DNA of 64,000 bases from Hydrogenispora sp. (GCA_012837705.1 DUQQ01000011.1:30368-94367); one strand, 5' to 3'. Numbered from the stretch's first letter, positions 30,879 through 41,093 are shown. Notes: generated by a model not told the origin, from the letters alone. Numbers and translations: made by a program.

Positions 30879-32483
30879 CTACCACGGCCATGTAAAGGGC
30901 TGGTCGGCAGGGATGGAATCAATACCTGCCGCCGAAAGGACAATCCGTTTTGTCCATGCCGGATCCGGTTCTGGGTAATCAACCCGGAAATGACTGCCCC
31001 GACTTTCCTGGCGAGCGAGGGCCGCGTTCAGCATCAACCGGACCAGGAGGCGCATGTTCTGTAACTCTAAGTAAGGGCGGCTTAAAGCCCTTGGCGCCTC
31101 TGGTGTCAACGGTACCAGAAGGCGTTGGGCGTTTTGCAAGTCCTCTGCCCGCCGGATAATACCCAGATGGGTGGAGGCCAATTCTTTGAGCGCCAAACGG
31201 TCAGCGGTTAAATTTTCCGGGTTGGTTTCGGTGGGGAAAACCGCCGTCAATTCCGGCGGGAGAGCTGGGCTTGTCCGCGGGTGCTCTTTGAGGTATTCAA
31301 AGATGCGATGGCCGAAGACCAAACCGTCCAGCAAAGAGTTGCTGGCTAAACGGTTTGCACCGTGCACCCCGGGATTGGCCACTTCACCGCAGGCAAATAG
31401 CCGGGGCAGCGCCGTCCGGCCGTGAAGATCGATGGCGATGCCCCCCATCATATAGTGGGCGGCCGGGGCGACTGGAATCGGTGCCTTGGTAATATCAAGG
31501 CCATAACGTAAACAGGTTTCGTAGATATTGGGAAAACGGCGTTTAATCAGATCCGCACTTAACAAGGAAAGATCAAGGTAAACATGGTCGGCACCGGTCT
31601 TTGCCATTTCCGACCATACGCTGCGGGCGACCACATCCCGGGGGGCCAGTTCTGCCTGTTCGTGGTAGGAAGGCATAAAACGGATCCCTTTCTGGTTACG
31701 GAGAATTCCCCCCTCGCCCCGGACCGCCTCGGTGATCAGAAAACAGGGGGCACCGTCCAGATGGAGGGCGGTCGGGTGAAACTGGACGAATTCCAGATCC
31801 GCCAAGGGGGCACCCGCCAGGAAGGCCAGGGCCAAACCATCGCCGGTGGCCACGGCGGGATTGGTGGTATCGGTAAAAATCTGTCCGCAACCTCCGGTTG
31901 TCAAAACCGTTGCTTCCGCTAGAAGACTGGTTTGTATTCCGTTTTCGGCTAGGACCAGGGCACCGTAGCAACCGCCTTCCCCGGTGAGCAGTGCCACGGC
32001 ATAATGATTTTCCTTTACCGTGATCTGTGGATGGGCCAAGACCCGTTGGGCAAGGATTTTTGTGATTTCGCGGCCGGTGGCATCACCATCGGCGTGTAAA
32101 ACCCGGGGATAAGAATGGGCTGCTTCCCGGGTCATGAGCAAGGTTCCAGCCTCGGCATCAAAGGGGACCCCCCAAGTAATTAATTCCTGGACCCGTTCCG
32201 GACCTTCATGCACCAATGCAGCAACCGCAGGAGGCAAGCAGAGACCAGCACCAGCTTGAATTGTATCGGTGTAGTGTAATTCTGGGGAGTCGGCCGGACT
32301 AAGGGCAACGGCAATGCCGCCTTGGGCGTAACTGGTATTACTTTCTTCCAGGGTATCTTTGGTGATTAAAGTTACGGCATCGATTTCCGCTAATTTAAGA
32401 GCGGTATAAAGTCCGGCGATTCCGCTACCGATCACCAAAAAAGGGGCCACGCTCTGACCGGCAGTGGAGAGATTAATCTTCAT
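30879..32483 (-). CDS. nadB: L-aspartate oxidase
   Basis: 534 aa; GSGIAGLYTALKLAE, SNTSYAQGGIA, HGANRLASNSLLDGLVFG. Confidence 0.97.
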   Translation of the reverse strand: MKINLSTAGQSVAPFLVIGSGIAGLYTALKLAEIDAVTLITKDTLEESNTSYAQGGIAVALSPADSPELHYTDTIQAGAGLCLPPAVAALVHEGPERVQELITWGVPFDAEAGTLLMTREAAHSYPRVLHADGDATGREITKILAQRVLAHPQITVKENHYAVALLTGEGGCYGALVLAENGIQTSLLAEATVLTTGGCGQIFTDTTNPAVATGDGLALAFLAGAPLADLEFVQFHPTALHLDGAPCFLITEAVRGEGGILRNQKGIRFMPSYHEQAELAPRDVVARSVWSEMAKTGADHVYLDLSLLSADLIKRRFPNIYETCLRYGLDITKAPIPVAPAAHYMMGGIAIDLHGRTALPRLFACGEVANPGVHGANRLASNSLLDGLVFGHRIFEYLKEHPRTSPALPPELTAVFPTETNPENLTADRLALKELASTHLGIIRRAEDLQNAQRLLVPLTPEAPRALSRPYLELQNMRLLVRLMLNAALARQESRGSHFRVDYPEPDPAWTKRIVLSAAGIDSIPADQPFTWPW

Positions 32484-32565
32484 TATTGATGGCCTCCTTA
32501 AAATTAGAGCTAAAAGGGAAACCTCTCCCCGCTGGGGCGAGGAGAGGAGAGAAAAGTAGGAGAAC

Positions 32566-33477
32566 CTATTTAACCGCCAACATCCGTTCGAGACTACGGC
32601 GGGCTTGTGAATGGATTGGCTCCGGTACGGTAATCACCGGTTGGAGCGTGCGGAGGGCAGTGGCCACATCCGCTAAGGTCGTTTTTTTCATGTTTGGACA
32701 GACCAGTTTGGGAGTTAAAAGATAGAAACGTTTATCCGGGTAACGCTTTTTTAGACCATGGATGATGCCCATCTCGGTGCCGATAATAAATGTGGAGGCA
32801 TCCATCTTCGCCACTTGTTCGACAATCTGTTTCGTACTGCCGATAAAATCGGCGTGGGCGATGACCTCTGGTCGGCACTCGGGATGGATTAAAAGCTTGG
32901 CTTCCGGATGGGCCTGTTTTACCTTTTCAACCTCATCGACGGAGACCTGGTGATGGGTACGGCAGAACCCAGGCCACAGATGGAACTTTTTCTCCGGGAT
33001 CTGAGCAGCAACATAGCTCCCCAGGTTTTGGTCGGGAAGAAAAATGATCTCCTCTTCGGCTAAAGAGCGCACGACTTTTACCGTATTGGAAGAAGTGCAA
33101 CAGATGTCACTGACCGCCTTGACCGCGGCACTGGTGTTCACGTAAGCGACGACTGCCGCCTGGGGATATTTTGCCCGCCACTCTTTGACGGTCTCGGCGT
33201 CGGCCATATCCGCCATGGGACAGCCGGCTTCGGGAGCAGGCAGTAAAACCGTTTTTTCGGGGGAAAGAAGGGCGGCACTTTCCGCCATGAAATGGACACC
33301 ACATAAAACAAGAACCGAATGGGGTGAATCGGCCGCCAAACGGCTTAACTCCAGCGAATCACCGACAAAATCGGCGATATCCTGCACCTCATCGTTTTGG
33401 TAAGTGTGGGCTAAGATCAAAGCATCTCTTTCTGCTTTTAACTTTTGGATTTCCGTGATCAACTCAAGTTGTGACAT
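32566..33477 (-). CDS. nadA: Quinolinate synthase
   Basis: 303 aa; LAHTYQNDEVQDIADFVGDSLELSR, Fe-S cysteines, GTEMGIIHGLKK. Confidence 0.97.
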   Translation of the reverse strand: MSQLELITEIQKLKAERDALILAHTYQNDEVQDIADFVGDSLELSRLAADSPHSVLVLCGVHFMAESAALLSPEKTVLLPAPEAGCPMADMADAETVKEWRAKYPQAAVVAYVNTSAAVKAVSDICCTSSNTVKVVRSLAEEEIIFLPDQNLGSYVAAQIPEKKFHLWPGFCRTHHQVSVDEVEKVKQAHPEAKLLIHPECRPEVIAHADFIGSTKQIVEQVAKMDASTFIIGTEMGIIHGLKKRYPDKRFYLLTPKLVCPNMKKTTLADVATALRTLQPVITVPEPIHSQARRSLERMLAVK

Positions 33478-33502
33478 TTACTACCCCCCTTATGTCATTT
33501 TA

Positions 33503-33530
33503 ATTGTATCGTTATTTCACCGTTTGTCAA
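33503..33530 (-). promoter_or_regulatory. Predicted sigma-A promoter of nadABC
   Basis: Minus strand TTGACA (33530-33525), N16, TACAAT (33508-33503). Confidence 0.7.
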
Positions 33531-33653
33531 TTCGTATGGAAATAATGAAAAAACTGCTTAACAGTAAATTTACCATTTGCCGCGTTTTTTAACGAAAGGC
33601 GCTTCACTTCTTCTCGGTCCTGCGGTAAAATGGGTTGGAAAGAGGGGAAGAAA

Positions 33654-34034
33654 ATGGCGACAGACAAATTAGTTTTACAAAACATGATCTTCTATGGATA
33701 CCATGGGGTTTTTGCGGCCGAAAAGGAGTTGGGGCAACGCTTTGAGGTCGATGCCGAACTTTATCTGGACTTACGCCAGGCTGGTATCAACGATGATCTG
33801 GAAGCAACCGTCAACTATGCCGAGGTCTACACCATAATCAAGGAGCTTGTCGAAGAACGGGAGTATAATCTTCTGGAAGGGTTGGCCGAAGAGATTGCTG
33901 ACACCCTGCTTACAGCCTACTCCCTCCAGGAAATTGTGGTCCGCGTCCGGAAACCCCAGCCTCCTGTTGGTGGTGTCATGGATTATTTTGGGGTCGAGAT
34001 CCGGCGTCGGGCGGCAAAGATAAACCAATTTTAA
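33654..34034 (+). CDS. folB: Dihydroneopterin aldolase
   Basis: MATDKLVLQNMIFYGYHGVFAAEKELGQRFEVD...; ATG at 33654 follows AGAGGGGAAG. Confidence 0.9.
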   Translation: MATDKLVLQNMIFYGYHGVFAAEKELGQRFEVDAELYLDLRQAGINDDLEATVNYAEVYTIIKELVEEREYNLLEGLAEEIADTLLTAYSLQEIVVRVRKPQPPVGGVMDYFGVEIRRRAAKINQF

Positions 34035-34077
34035 AGATTAAGGAAAAAAAAGGGAAGCCAAAACGCTGTCCTTCGGT

Positions 34078-34112
34078 AAAAGCCTTCTCTCCAGAACGGA
34101 GAGGAGGCTTTT
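34078..34112 (+). terminator. Intrinsic terminator
   Basis: AAAAGCCTTCTCTCC-AGAAC-GGAGAGGAGGCTTTTTT. Confidence 0.85.
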
Positions 34113-34231
34113 TTGTTTAATGGTAATTGCTGGCGCATTAAGTCGGATCTACCGGGGAAGAATAAGTTTACAACTTTACCAAAGGCATCATAATTCAAGC
34201 CGGCCGGTAATGTTTAAGGAGGAAGAAATAA

Positions 34232-35578
34232 ATGCGGGTTTTAATGCTGAGCTGGGAATATCCGCCGGAAATCGTGGGTGGGATTGCCCCCCATGTTCAC
34301 GATCTTTCTCTGGCCTTAACAGAAAAAGGACAGGAAGTGACGGTTTTGACCAGGAGCAATGCCCCAGCGGAAAGCAGGGAACAGCGCGACGGGATCAAGA
34401 TCTGCCGGGTCGGGCGTAGCGCCCCCGAACCGCCCGACTTTGTCTCTTGGGTGATGCAGCTTAATCTGCAGTTAATGGAGAAGGCCGTATCCATGGTTGA
34501 AGATGGGGAAGACTTCGATTTAATCCATGCCCATGATTGGTTGGTGGCTTACGCCGGAAAAGGATTAAAACATGCCTTCCGCAAACCGTTGGTCGCGACG
34601 GTTCATGCGACCGAATGGGGACGGAATAACGGCCTCCATAATGAGTTGCAACGCTACATCAGTAATGTCGAATGGTGGTTGGCTTTTGAGGCTTGGCGGG
34701 TGATCTGTTGTAGCCGCTATATGCGGGGCGAACTGCAGCGCATCTTTCAGCTGCCCCTGAATAAATTGCGAGTCATTCCCAATGGGGTTTATCCGGAGCC
34801 ATTTCGTCGGCAAGCGGGGGATGTCCGGGCGATCCGGCGGAAATATGCCGCCGATGATGAGCAGGTCGTGTTTTATGTTGGCCGTTTGGTCTTTGAAAAA
34901 GGGTTGGATCTGCTTTTGGCGGCTGCTCCGCGAATTCTAGCGCACAACGAAAAGGTCAAGTTTATCATTGCCGGAAAAGGCCCCTATGCGGAACATTTAC
35001 ATCACCGGGCCCGAGAAATGGGCCTTTATCATAAGTTTTATTTCACCGGTTATGTTGATGACTTAACACGGAACGCCTTGTTCAGCACGGCCGATGTTGC
35101 GGTTTTCCCCAGTCTATATGAACCGTTCGGGATCGTGGCTTTGGAAGCGATGGCAGCGGGAACACCGGTGGTTGTCACCGATACCGGTGGATTGGGCGAA
35201 GTGGTCCAGCACGGAAAGAACGGTTTGAAGGCTTTCCCTAACAACCCGGAATCGCTGGCGGATAATATCTTATGGGTTCTCAACCATCCGGAACAGGCGG
35301 CTGCCATGCGGGAGCAAGCCCAGCGCGATCTGGAAACCACGTATAATTGGGGGAAGATTGCCGCTGAGACCATTGATGTCTACCAAGAAATTCTGTGGGA
35401 GTATAAACGGTCCGATTGGCACCGCCAGGTGGCGACGGCCGGGCGGGGATTGCCCAGTGACCACCGGCTCCGTTCGGTCCCCGCCGCGGCCCTTGCCTAC
35501 AGTCGGTATACGCCGACCGGCGGGGAGGCGGACCAGTTACCTCCGGTTTTTAACGGGCAAAAGGAGGGATACCAATGA
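34232..35578 (+). CDS. Glycosyltransferase family 4 (glycogen synthase-like)
   Basis: 448 aa; MLSWEYPPEIVGGIAPHVHDL..., GRLVFEKGLDLLL, EPFGIVALEAMAAGTPVVVTDTGGL. Confidence 0.9.
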   Translation: MRVLMLSWEYPPEIVGGIAPHVHDLSLALTEKGQEVTVLTRSNAPAESREQRDGIKICRVGRSAPEPPDFVSWVMQLNLQLMEKAVSMVEDGEDFDLIHAHDWLVAYAGKGLKHAFRKPLVATVHATEWGRNNGLHNELQRYISNVEWWLAFEAWRVICCSRYMRGELQRIFQLPLNKLRVIPNGVYPEPFRRQAGDVRAIRRKYAADDEQVVFYVGRLVFEKGLDLLLAAAPRILAHNEKVKFIIAGKGPYAEHLHHRAREMGLYHKFYFTGYVDDLTRNALFSTADVAVFPSLYEPFGIVALEAMAAGTPVVVTDTGGLGEVVQHGKNGLKAFPNNPESLADNILWVLNHPEQAAAMREQAQRDLETTYNWGKIAAETIDVYQEILWEYKRSDWHRQVATAGRGLPSDHRLRSVPAAALAYSRYTPTGGEADQLPPVFNGQKEGYQ

Positions 35579-38058
35579 AGGCCATTGTCATGGCGGGGGG
35601 AAAAGGAACAAGACTGCGCCCCTTAACTTGTAAACAGCCAAAACCGATGGTGCCGATCGCGGGCCGCCCAATGGTCGAGTATATTTTGGCGCTGTTGAAA
35701 CAATATCGCTTCACTGACATCGGGATGACCCTCTTTTACCTTCCCGAACTCATCACCAACTATTTTGGTGACGGGCGGGAGTTTGGCGTCAACCTCCGTT
35801 ATTTCGTGGAAGAAACCCCGCTCGGTACGGCGGGGAGCGTGAAAAATGCCGAAGCCTTTCTGGACGAGACTTTTCTGGTGATCAGTGGCGATGCCCTCAC
35901 CGATATCAACCTGGCGGAAGCCCTGGTATTTCACCGGGCCCGCCGGGCCCTGGTCACCATCGTGCTGACCAAGGTGACGAACCCCCTCGATTATGGGGTG
36001 GTGATTACCGAAGAGGACGGGCGGATCAAGCGGTTTTTAGAGAAACCCGGGTGGGGTGAAGTCTTCAGTGATACAGTGAACACCGGGATCTACCTGATTG
36101 AGCCGGAGGTTTTCCGCTATTACGAGAAGGATCAGGCCGTCGACTTCAGTAAGGATCTTTTCCCGCTGCTTTTAAAGGCGGGCGAACCCTTATACGGTTA
36201 CGTGGCCGAGGGTTACTGGTCCGATGTGGGTAACCTGGGACAATATCGACAAGCAAATTACGATCTGTTGGACGGCAAACTGAAGTTTACACCACCTGGC
36301 TACGAGGTTGCCCCAGGGATCTGGGTGGGAGAAGGGACCGAACTGCCCACTGCGGCACAGGTGGAGGCCCCGGTGGTTTTAGGTAAGTATGTGCGGGTCA
36401 GTAAAAACGCTAAGCTTGGAAAACATACGATCGTTGGCGACCATAGCCTCGTCGGTGAAGAGGCCTCCCTCAAAAAATCCATCCTCTGGAACCACACCTA
36501 CGTGGGCTACCAAACGGAGATCCGGGGGGCAATCTTGGCCCACCGTACCCATTTAAAATCCGGGGTTCGGGTTTACGAAGGGGCGGTTTTGGGTGAAGGC
36601 TGTACAGTCGGGTCGAAAGCCGTGATCAAGCCGGAGGTCCGGACCTGGCCGGAAAAATATTTGGAGAGTGGTTCGGTCCTCAACTCCAGTCTGGTCTGGG
36701 GGAACCGCTGGGGGACAAACCTCTTTGGACGCCAGGGCGTCGACAAGACAGCGAATCTGGAGTTTACCCCCGAGTTCGCCGCCAAACTGGGCGTGGCATA
36801 CGGCACGATACTGCCGGAAAATAGTTGGGTGGTGCTAGGGACCGACCACTATCCGCCTGGCCAAAAGCTGAAAGCCGCTTTGGTCAGCGGCTTGTTGGGA
36901 AGCGGTGTTAATCTCTATGATTTAGGCGTGGCGGCGACCCCGGTGACCCGGCAAGCCGTCGTGGCATTGGAAGCGGCAGGCGGGATTCAACTGCGGGTCT
37001 CCCCGGTGGCACCGGAGAATATTTTGGTGGAATTCTTCGACGCGCAAGGGTTGCTCATCAACCGGGAGATGGAAAGAAAGGTGGAACAGGCCTTTTTTGC
37101 GGAGGAGTTCCGGCGGGCCGCCCTCGACCGCCTGGGCCAGATCCGTAACGTCGACGAATTCTCCGCCCGTTATTTAGAGAATATCTTGAAGGCGACCGCC
37201 CGGGAAGAGATTCGGGCCGCCCGCTACAAAGCGGTGGTTGGCGTTGATCCGGTGGATGGTCCGTTAGATTCGCTTCTGACGACGGTTCTGACGGCGCTGG
37301 GTTGTGCAACGGTGGCCTTCGAAGCGGATACCGCCTGCTCCTACCGGACGGTTGCGGACGTTAGGAAAGCTTGCTTGCCTTCCCTAGCGGAACAGGTCCG
37401 GCGGGAACGGGCGGACTTTGGTGTTCTGCTCGCAAGTAATGGGGAGTGTTTAATCCTGGTCGATGGTGAAGGTGGCGTTGTTGAGGAGGAACAGTTCACC
37501 GCGTTGCTTTCCCTGTTGGTGTTGAAGTATGGAGGGGCGGGGACGATTCCGCTCCCGGTAACTGCCCCCCAATTCATTAAGGAAGTGATCCAGGCCAACC
37601 GGGGAGAGGTGGTCTGGACGAAGGCCAACCCGCGGGCACTGATGGAGAAGGTCGCGGAAGCCCAGCTTTATCCCGCCGGTGATGGCCGGTGTTCTTTTCA
37701 AGCGACTTTTGACGGTTTGTATGCCATGACTAAAGTCCTGGAGTTGATGGCCAGAGAAAAAAGGAGCCTCGCCCAATTGGTCGCCCTGCTTCCCGCTTAC
37801 TACACCGACCGTAAACAGGTCGATTGCTCCTGGGATGATAAGGGCCGGATCATGCGTCATCTCTTTGAAGAGAATAAAGATAAAGAGATCGAAGTGATTG
37901 ATGGGTTGAAGGTCTTCCACGATCAGGGTTGGGCGCTTGTTTTACCCGATGCCGAAGAACCGGCCTTTCAAATTTATAGCGAGGCTTCCTCGCCGGAAGC
38001 AGCCACTGAATTGACCAGCTTATATACGTCCCGGATCACCGCATTACAGTTAAGATAA
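35575..38058 (+). CDS. Nucleotidyltransferase fused to left-handed beta-helix and phosphomannomutase-like region
   Basis: 827 aa; MKAIVMAGGKGTRLRPLTCKQPKPMVPI at N-terminus, hexapeptide-repeat middle, PMM-like C-terminus. Start overlaps the upstream stop. Confidence 0.9.
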   Translation: MKAIVMAGGKGTRLRPLTCKQPKPMVPIAGRPMVEYILALLKQYRFTDIGMTLFYLPELITNYFGDGREFGVNLRYFVEETPLGTAGSVKNAEAFLDETFLVISGDALTDINLAEALVFHRARRALVTIVLTKVTNPLDYGVVITEEDGRIKRFLEKPGWGEVFSDTVNTGIYLIEPEVFRYYEKDQAVDFSKDLFPLLLKAGEPLYGYVAEGYWSDVGNLGQYRQANYDLLDGKLKFTPPGYEVAPGIWVGEGTELPTAAQVEAPVVLGKYVRVSKNAKLGKHTIVGDHSLVGEEASLKKSILWNHTYVGYQTEIRGAILAHRTHLKSGVRVYEGAVLGEGCTVGSKAVIKPEVRTWPEKYLESGSVLNSSLVWGNRWGTNLFGRQGVDKTANLEFTPEFAAKLGVAYGTILPENSWVVLGTDHYPPGQKLKAALVSGLLGSGVNLYDLGVAATPVTRQAVVALEAAGGIQLRVSPVAPENILVEFFDAQGLLINREMERKVEQAFFAEEFRRAALDRLGQIRNVDEFSARYLENILKATAREEIRAARYKAVVGVDPVDGPLDSLLTTVLTALGCATVAFEADTACSYRTVADVRKACLPSLAEQVRRERADFGVLLASNGECLILVDGEGGVVEEEQFTALLSLLVLKYGGAGTIPLPVTAPQFIKEVIQANRGEVVWTKANPRALMEKVAEAQLYPAGDGRCSFQATFDGLYAMTKVLELMAREKRSLAQLVALLPAYYTDRKQVDCSWDDKGRIMRHLFEENKDKEIEVIDGLKVFHDQGWALVLPDAEEPAFQIYSEASSPEAATELTSLYTSRITALQLR

Positions 38059-38088
38059 GCTAAGAATAGTAAACAACAGAAGCAAGTG

Positions 38089-38114
38089 GAGAAAAGCGCG
38101 TTTGCGCTTTTCTC
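38089..38114 (+). terminator. Intrinsic terminator
   Basis: GAGAAAAGCGC-GTTT-GCGCTTTTCTC. Confidence 0.75.
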
Positions 38115-38196
38115 TTTACGTATTTTAGAAGGGTTTTCCGGCAGGAAAGATCTTTTGTTTCGCGAAGTTTAAAGAATGGAATAAAACTATTCCGGT

Positions 38197-39087
38197 ATGG
38201 CCTCTAATCTGAGGGGAGGGTTGGCGATAAACACCATCAGTTTCGTCATTATTACGGGGATCTCGGGCGCAGGGAAATCGGAAGCAATGAAAGCCTTTGA
38301 AGACCTGGGTTATTTTTGTGTCGATAACCTCCCGCCTGTCTTACTACCGAAATTTGCTGAGCTTTGCGCACAATCGGAAGGGCGGATTAATAGAATAGCT
38401 TTGGTGGTCGACATTAGAGGCGGTGGCTTTTTTGACAGTCTCTTTTCTTCGCTTAACCTTTTGGAAGAAGAGGGTTACAGCTACGAGATTCTCTATCTAG
38501 AGGCAGAAGATGAAGTAATTATCCGACGGTTTAAAGAATCCCGCCGCCGTCATCCCTTGGCCGGCGAAGGAAGGATTGCCGACGCCATCCAGGCGGAAAA
38601 GTCTCGTTTGGAAAATCTAAAAGGGAAAGCATCGATGATCATCGATACCAGTGATATAACCGTGCGGCAACTGCGGGAGAAGATTATCGGTCGGTTCAGC
38701 CAATTTAGTGAAGGACAGAAGATGATCATCACCATCGTCTCTTTTGGCTTCAGCCATGGCATTCCGCTCGATGCGGACCTGGTTTTTGATGTCCGGTTTT
38801 TACCGAACCCATATTATGTCGACTCCTTACGGGAACTGGACGGAAATAATCAGGAAGTTGCCGATTATGTCCTGAAGTGGCCGGTGACCACGAAATTCCT
38901 TTCGAAACTCTACAGTTTTATTGATTTTTTAATTCCCCAATATATCAACGAAGGCAAGATGCAACTGGTGATCGGGATTGGTTGTACCGGTGGACGCCAC
39001 CGCTCGGTTACGGTCGCCAATCAACTGCGGGAGTTTATAAAAGCCAAGGGTTACAGGGCCCTGGTTGAGCATAGAGATATCAGTTAG
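38197..39087 (+). CDS. rapZ: RNase adapter RapZ (YvcJ) family nucleotide-binding protein
   Basis: 296 aa; ITGISGAGKSEAMKAFEDLGYFCVDNLPP, IGIGCTGGRHRSVTVANQL. Start may be the TTG at 38221. Confidence 0.93.
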   Translation: MASNLRGGLAINTISFVIITGISGAGKSEAMKAFEDLGYFCVDNLPPVLLPKFAELCAQSEGRINRIALVVDIRGGGFFDSLFSSLNLLEEEGYSYEILYLEAEDEVIIRRFKESRRRHPLAGEGRIADAIQAEKSRLENLKGKASMIIDTSDITVRQLREKIIGRFSQFSEGQKMIITIVSFGFSHGIPLDADLVFDVRFLPNPYYVDSLRELDGNNQEVADYVLKWPVTTKFLSKLYSFIDFLIPQYINEGKMQLVIGIGCTGGRHRSVTVANQLREFIKAKGYRALVEHRDIS

Positions 39088-39098
39088 GGGGAGAGGTT

Positions 39099-40784
39099 AT
39101 GCTCCGACCGTACCGCCAAGATCCCTGGCGTACCAGGCTGATCTGCGGATTGGGACTGGTCGTCTTTGGCATACTAATTATTTGCGCCAAAACCAATCTT
39201 AACCACTGGTTCGGTGGTTGTTTGGTCGTTGGCGGTTTGTTGCTGGTGGTTTGGGTACCGCGGGTCCGGAACCAGCTGGGTGCGGCCTTTATCACGGAAA
39301 GAAAGCGTTTTCGCTTATTAGAACGGGAAGCCCGGATCGTTGTCATTGGGGGCGGTACGGGACTGGGGACGATCCTGCGCGGCCTAAAGAAAATAACCAA
39401 CGATCTGACCGCCATCGTGACGGTGGCCGATGATGGCGGCAGTTCGGGGCGGTTGCGGAAGGAGTTTGGTATTTTACCGCCCGGTGATATTCGTAACTGC
39501 TTGATTGCCATGGCCGACCTGGAGCCGCTGATGGAACAGTTGATGCAATACCGGTTCAATGGGGGCAGCGGTTTAGCTGGCCATAACTTCGGGAACCTTT
39601 TCCTGACCGCGATGACCGGGATTACGGGTGATTTTCAAAAGGCGATCGAGGCCTCGGTTAACGTCTTAGCGGTAAAAGGACGGATCTTCGCGGCAACCTT
39701 GGATAATGTTAGTCTCCGGGCCGAACTGCAAGACGGAGCGATGGTGGAAGGCGAATCAACCATAAGCCGGAGTAAGACGCCGATTAAGCGGATTTATCTG
39801 GAACCGGCGGCAGCGAAAGCCGTGCCCGAGAGTTTAGAAGCGATCGCGGCGGCCGACCTCATTATCATTGGTCCGGGAAGCCTGTTTACCAGTGTGATTC
39901 CGCCTTTACTCGTCACAGAAATCCTGGCGGCGGTGAAAGCGGCGGCGGCGACGAAAATTTATATCTGTAATGTGATGACGCAACCCGGTGAAACCGACGG
40001 CTTCAGCGCCTCGGATCACTTGCGTGTCCTCCTGGAGCACACCGACCCCAAACTTGTGGATTATATGATCATTAATGATCAGGAGGTTCCGCCCTTAGCC
40101 CAGGCTATTTACGCCGAAGAAGGGGCCGAACCGGTCTTGCCTGACCAGGAGAAGGTGCTTAGTCTGGGGGTGCGTCCGGTCTCGGGGCCCCTCTTGAACA
40201 TCAACGGACTGGTCCGCCATGACGCGGACCGCCTAGCCAATCTGCTGGTCAAGATGATGCCGATGTTTTTTAGTCGGCGCCGTCGGTGGCAGCGGAGCTG
40301 GTATCGGTTTCTCGGGATTTTAGGAGGAGTCGTCGGTAAATTGGGGATTGTCGCCAGCGGTGGACGGCTGCGCTGGCGGCCAGTGGAACGGGGTAAAGCG
40401 CTGAAGTTTGATTTTATTGCGAAAAATCTCAACCGTGTCCAGGAACCGGCCTGTGATGTATATACCAGTGCCGAGGAAGCCCCGGCGGTACTCCGCCCGT
40501 ATAAAATTGATTATGAAAAAAATCTGGTCATCGGGGTCTACCTTGGGGAACGCCCTAGTGGTGGGTTTGGGTTGACCCCCCTTGGGGTCCGCCTAAAAAG
40601 AAACGGGCTCGAGATCGCCTACCGGGAAGAAAAACCACTCCAGGCGGGAGCAGTACAACGGTTGACTTATCCGGCAGCCTTTTTCGTCCTTGACCGCCGG
40701 GATCTTCCCGTGGGGAAACTGCCGCTTTATCTAAAGAGCGAAGAAGCGAAAAAAACCATTCTGGTGCAAAATATTTCGTTATAA
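39099..40784 (+). CDS. yvcK: YvcK/CofD-like gluconeogenesis factor with C-terminal PrcB_C-like domain
   Basis: 561 aa; IGGGTGLGTILRGLK...VADDGGSSGRLR...PPGDIRNCL. C-terminus ...NLVIGVYLGERPSGGFG...LTYPAAFFVLDR. Confidence 0.88.
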   Translation: MLRPYRQDPWRTRLICGLGLVVFGILIICAKTNLNHWFGGCLVVGGLLLVVWVPRVRNQLGAAFITERKRFRLLEREARIVVIGGGTGLGTILRGLKKITNDLTAIVTVADDGGSSGRLRKEFGILPPGDIRNCLIAMADLEPLMEQLMQYRFNGGSGLAGHNFGNLFLTAMTGITGDFQKAIEASVNVLAVKGRIFAATLDNVSLRAELQDGAMVEGESTISRSKTPIKRIYLEPAAAKAVPESLEAIAAADLIIIGPGSLFTSVIPPLLVTEILAAVKAAAATKIYICNVMTQPGETDGFSASDHLRVLLEHTDPKLVDYMIINDQEVPPLAQAIYAEEGAEPVLPDQEKVLSLGVRPVSGPLLNINGLVRHDADRLANLLVKMMPMFFSRRRRWQRSWYRFLGILGGVVGKLGIVASGGRLRWRPVERGKALKFDFIAKNLNRVQEPACDVYTSAEEAPAVLRPYKIDYEKNLVIGVYLGERPSGGFGLTPLGVRLKRNGLEIAYREEKPLQAGAVQRLTYPAAFFVLDRRDLPVGKLPLYLKSEEAKKTILVQNISL

Positions 40785-40836
40785 GTTTTTTGGGTTGTCC
40801 CCTACCAAGGGCCGTACGTGGCTGATATGATTGCCC

Positions 40837-40865
40837 TTTACAAAAGGGGAGAAAGAAGGTACAAT
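40837..40865 (+). promoter_or_regulatory. Predicted promoter of the FMN riboswitch transcript
   Basis: TTTACA-N17-TACAAT, 26 nt before the RFN element. Confidence 0.65.
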
Positions 40866-40890
40866 ACATACAAAACAATAGATGATCATT

Positions 40891-41028
40891 GATCCTTCAG
40901 GGCAGGGTGCGGCCGCGCGGCCAATTCCCGACCGGTGGTAAGGGGTATCCCAAGTCCACGAGCTTAATCCTAAGCTGATCTGGTGCAAATCCAGAACCGA
41001 CGGTATAGTCCGGATGGAAGAAGGAATC
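40891..41028 (+). ncRNA. FMN riboswitch (RFN element)
   Basis: GATCCTTCAGGGCAGGGTG...AATTCCCGACCGGTGGTA...AGTCCACGAGC...GATCTGGTGCAAATCCAGAACCGACGGTATAGTCCGGATGGAAGAAGGAATC. Confidence 0.95.
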
Positions 41029-41064
41029 CGAGTTTGAGTGCGGCTTACACCTTACTTTGACAGG

Positions 41065-41093
41065 AACCCTGAAGGAGAACTTCGGGGTTTTTT
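41065..41093 (+). terminator. Riboswitch expression-platform terminator
   Basis: AACCCTGAAG-GAGAA-CTTCGGGGTT followed by a T-run, 36 nt after the aptamer. Confidence 0.85.

Noticed and set aside
39080-39559. 159-aa minus-strand ORF over yvcK start
   Set aside because: Antisense shadow of yvcK, no SD or motif.
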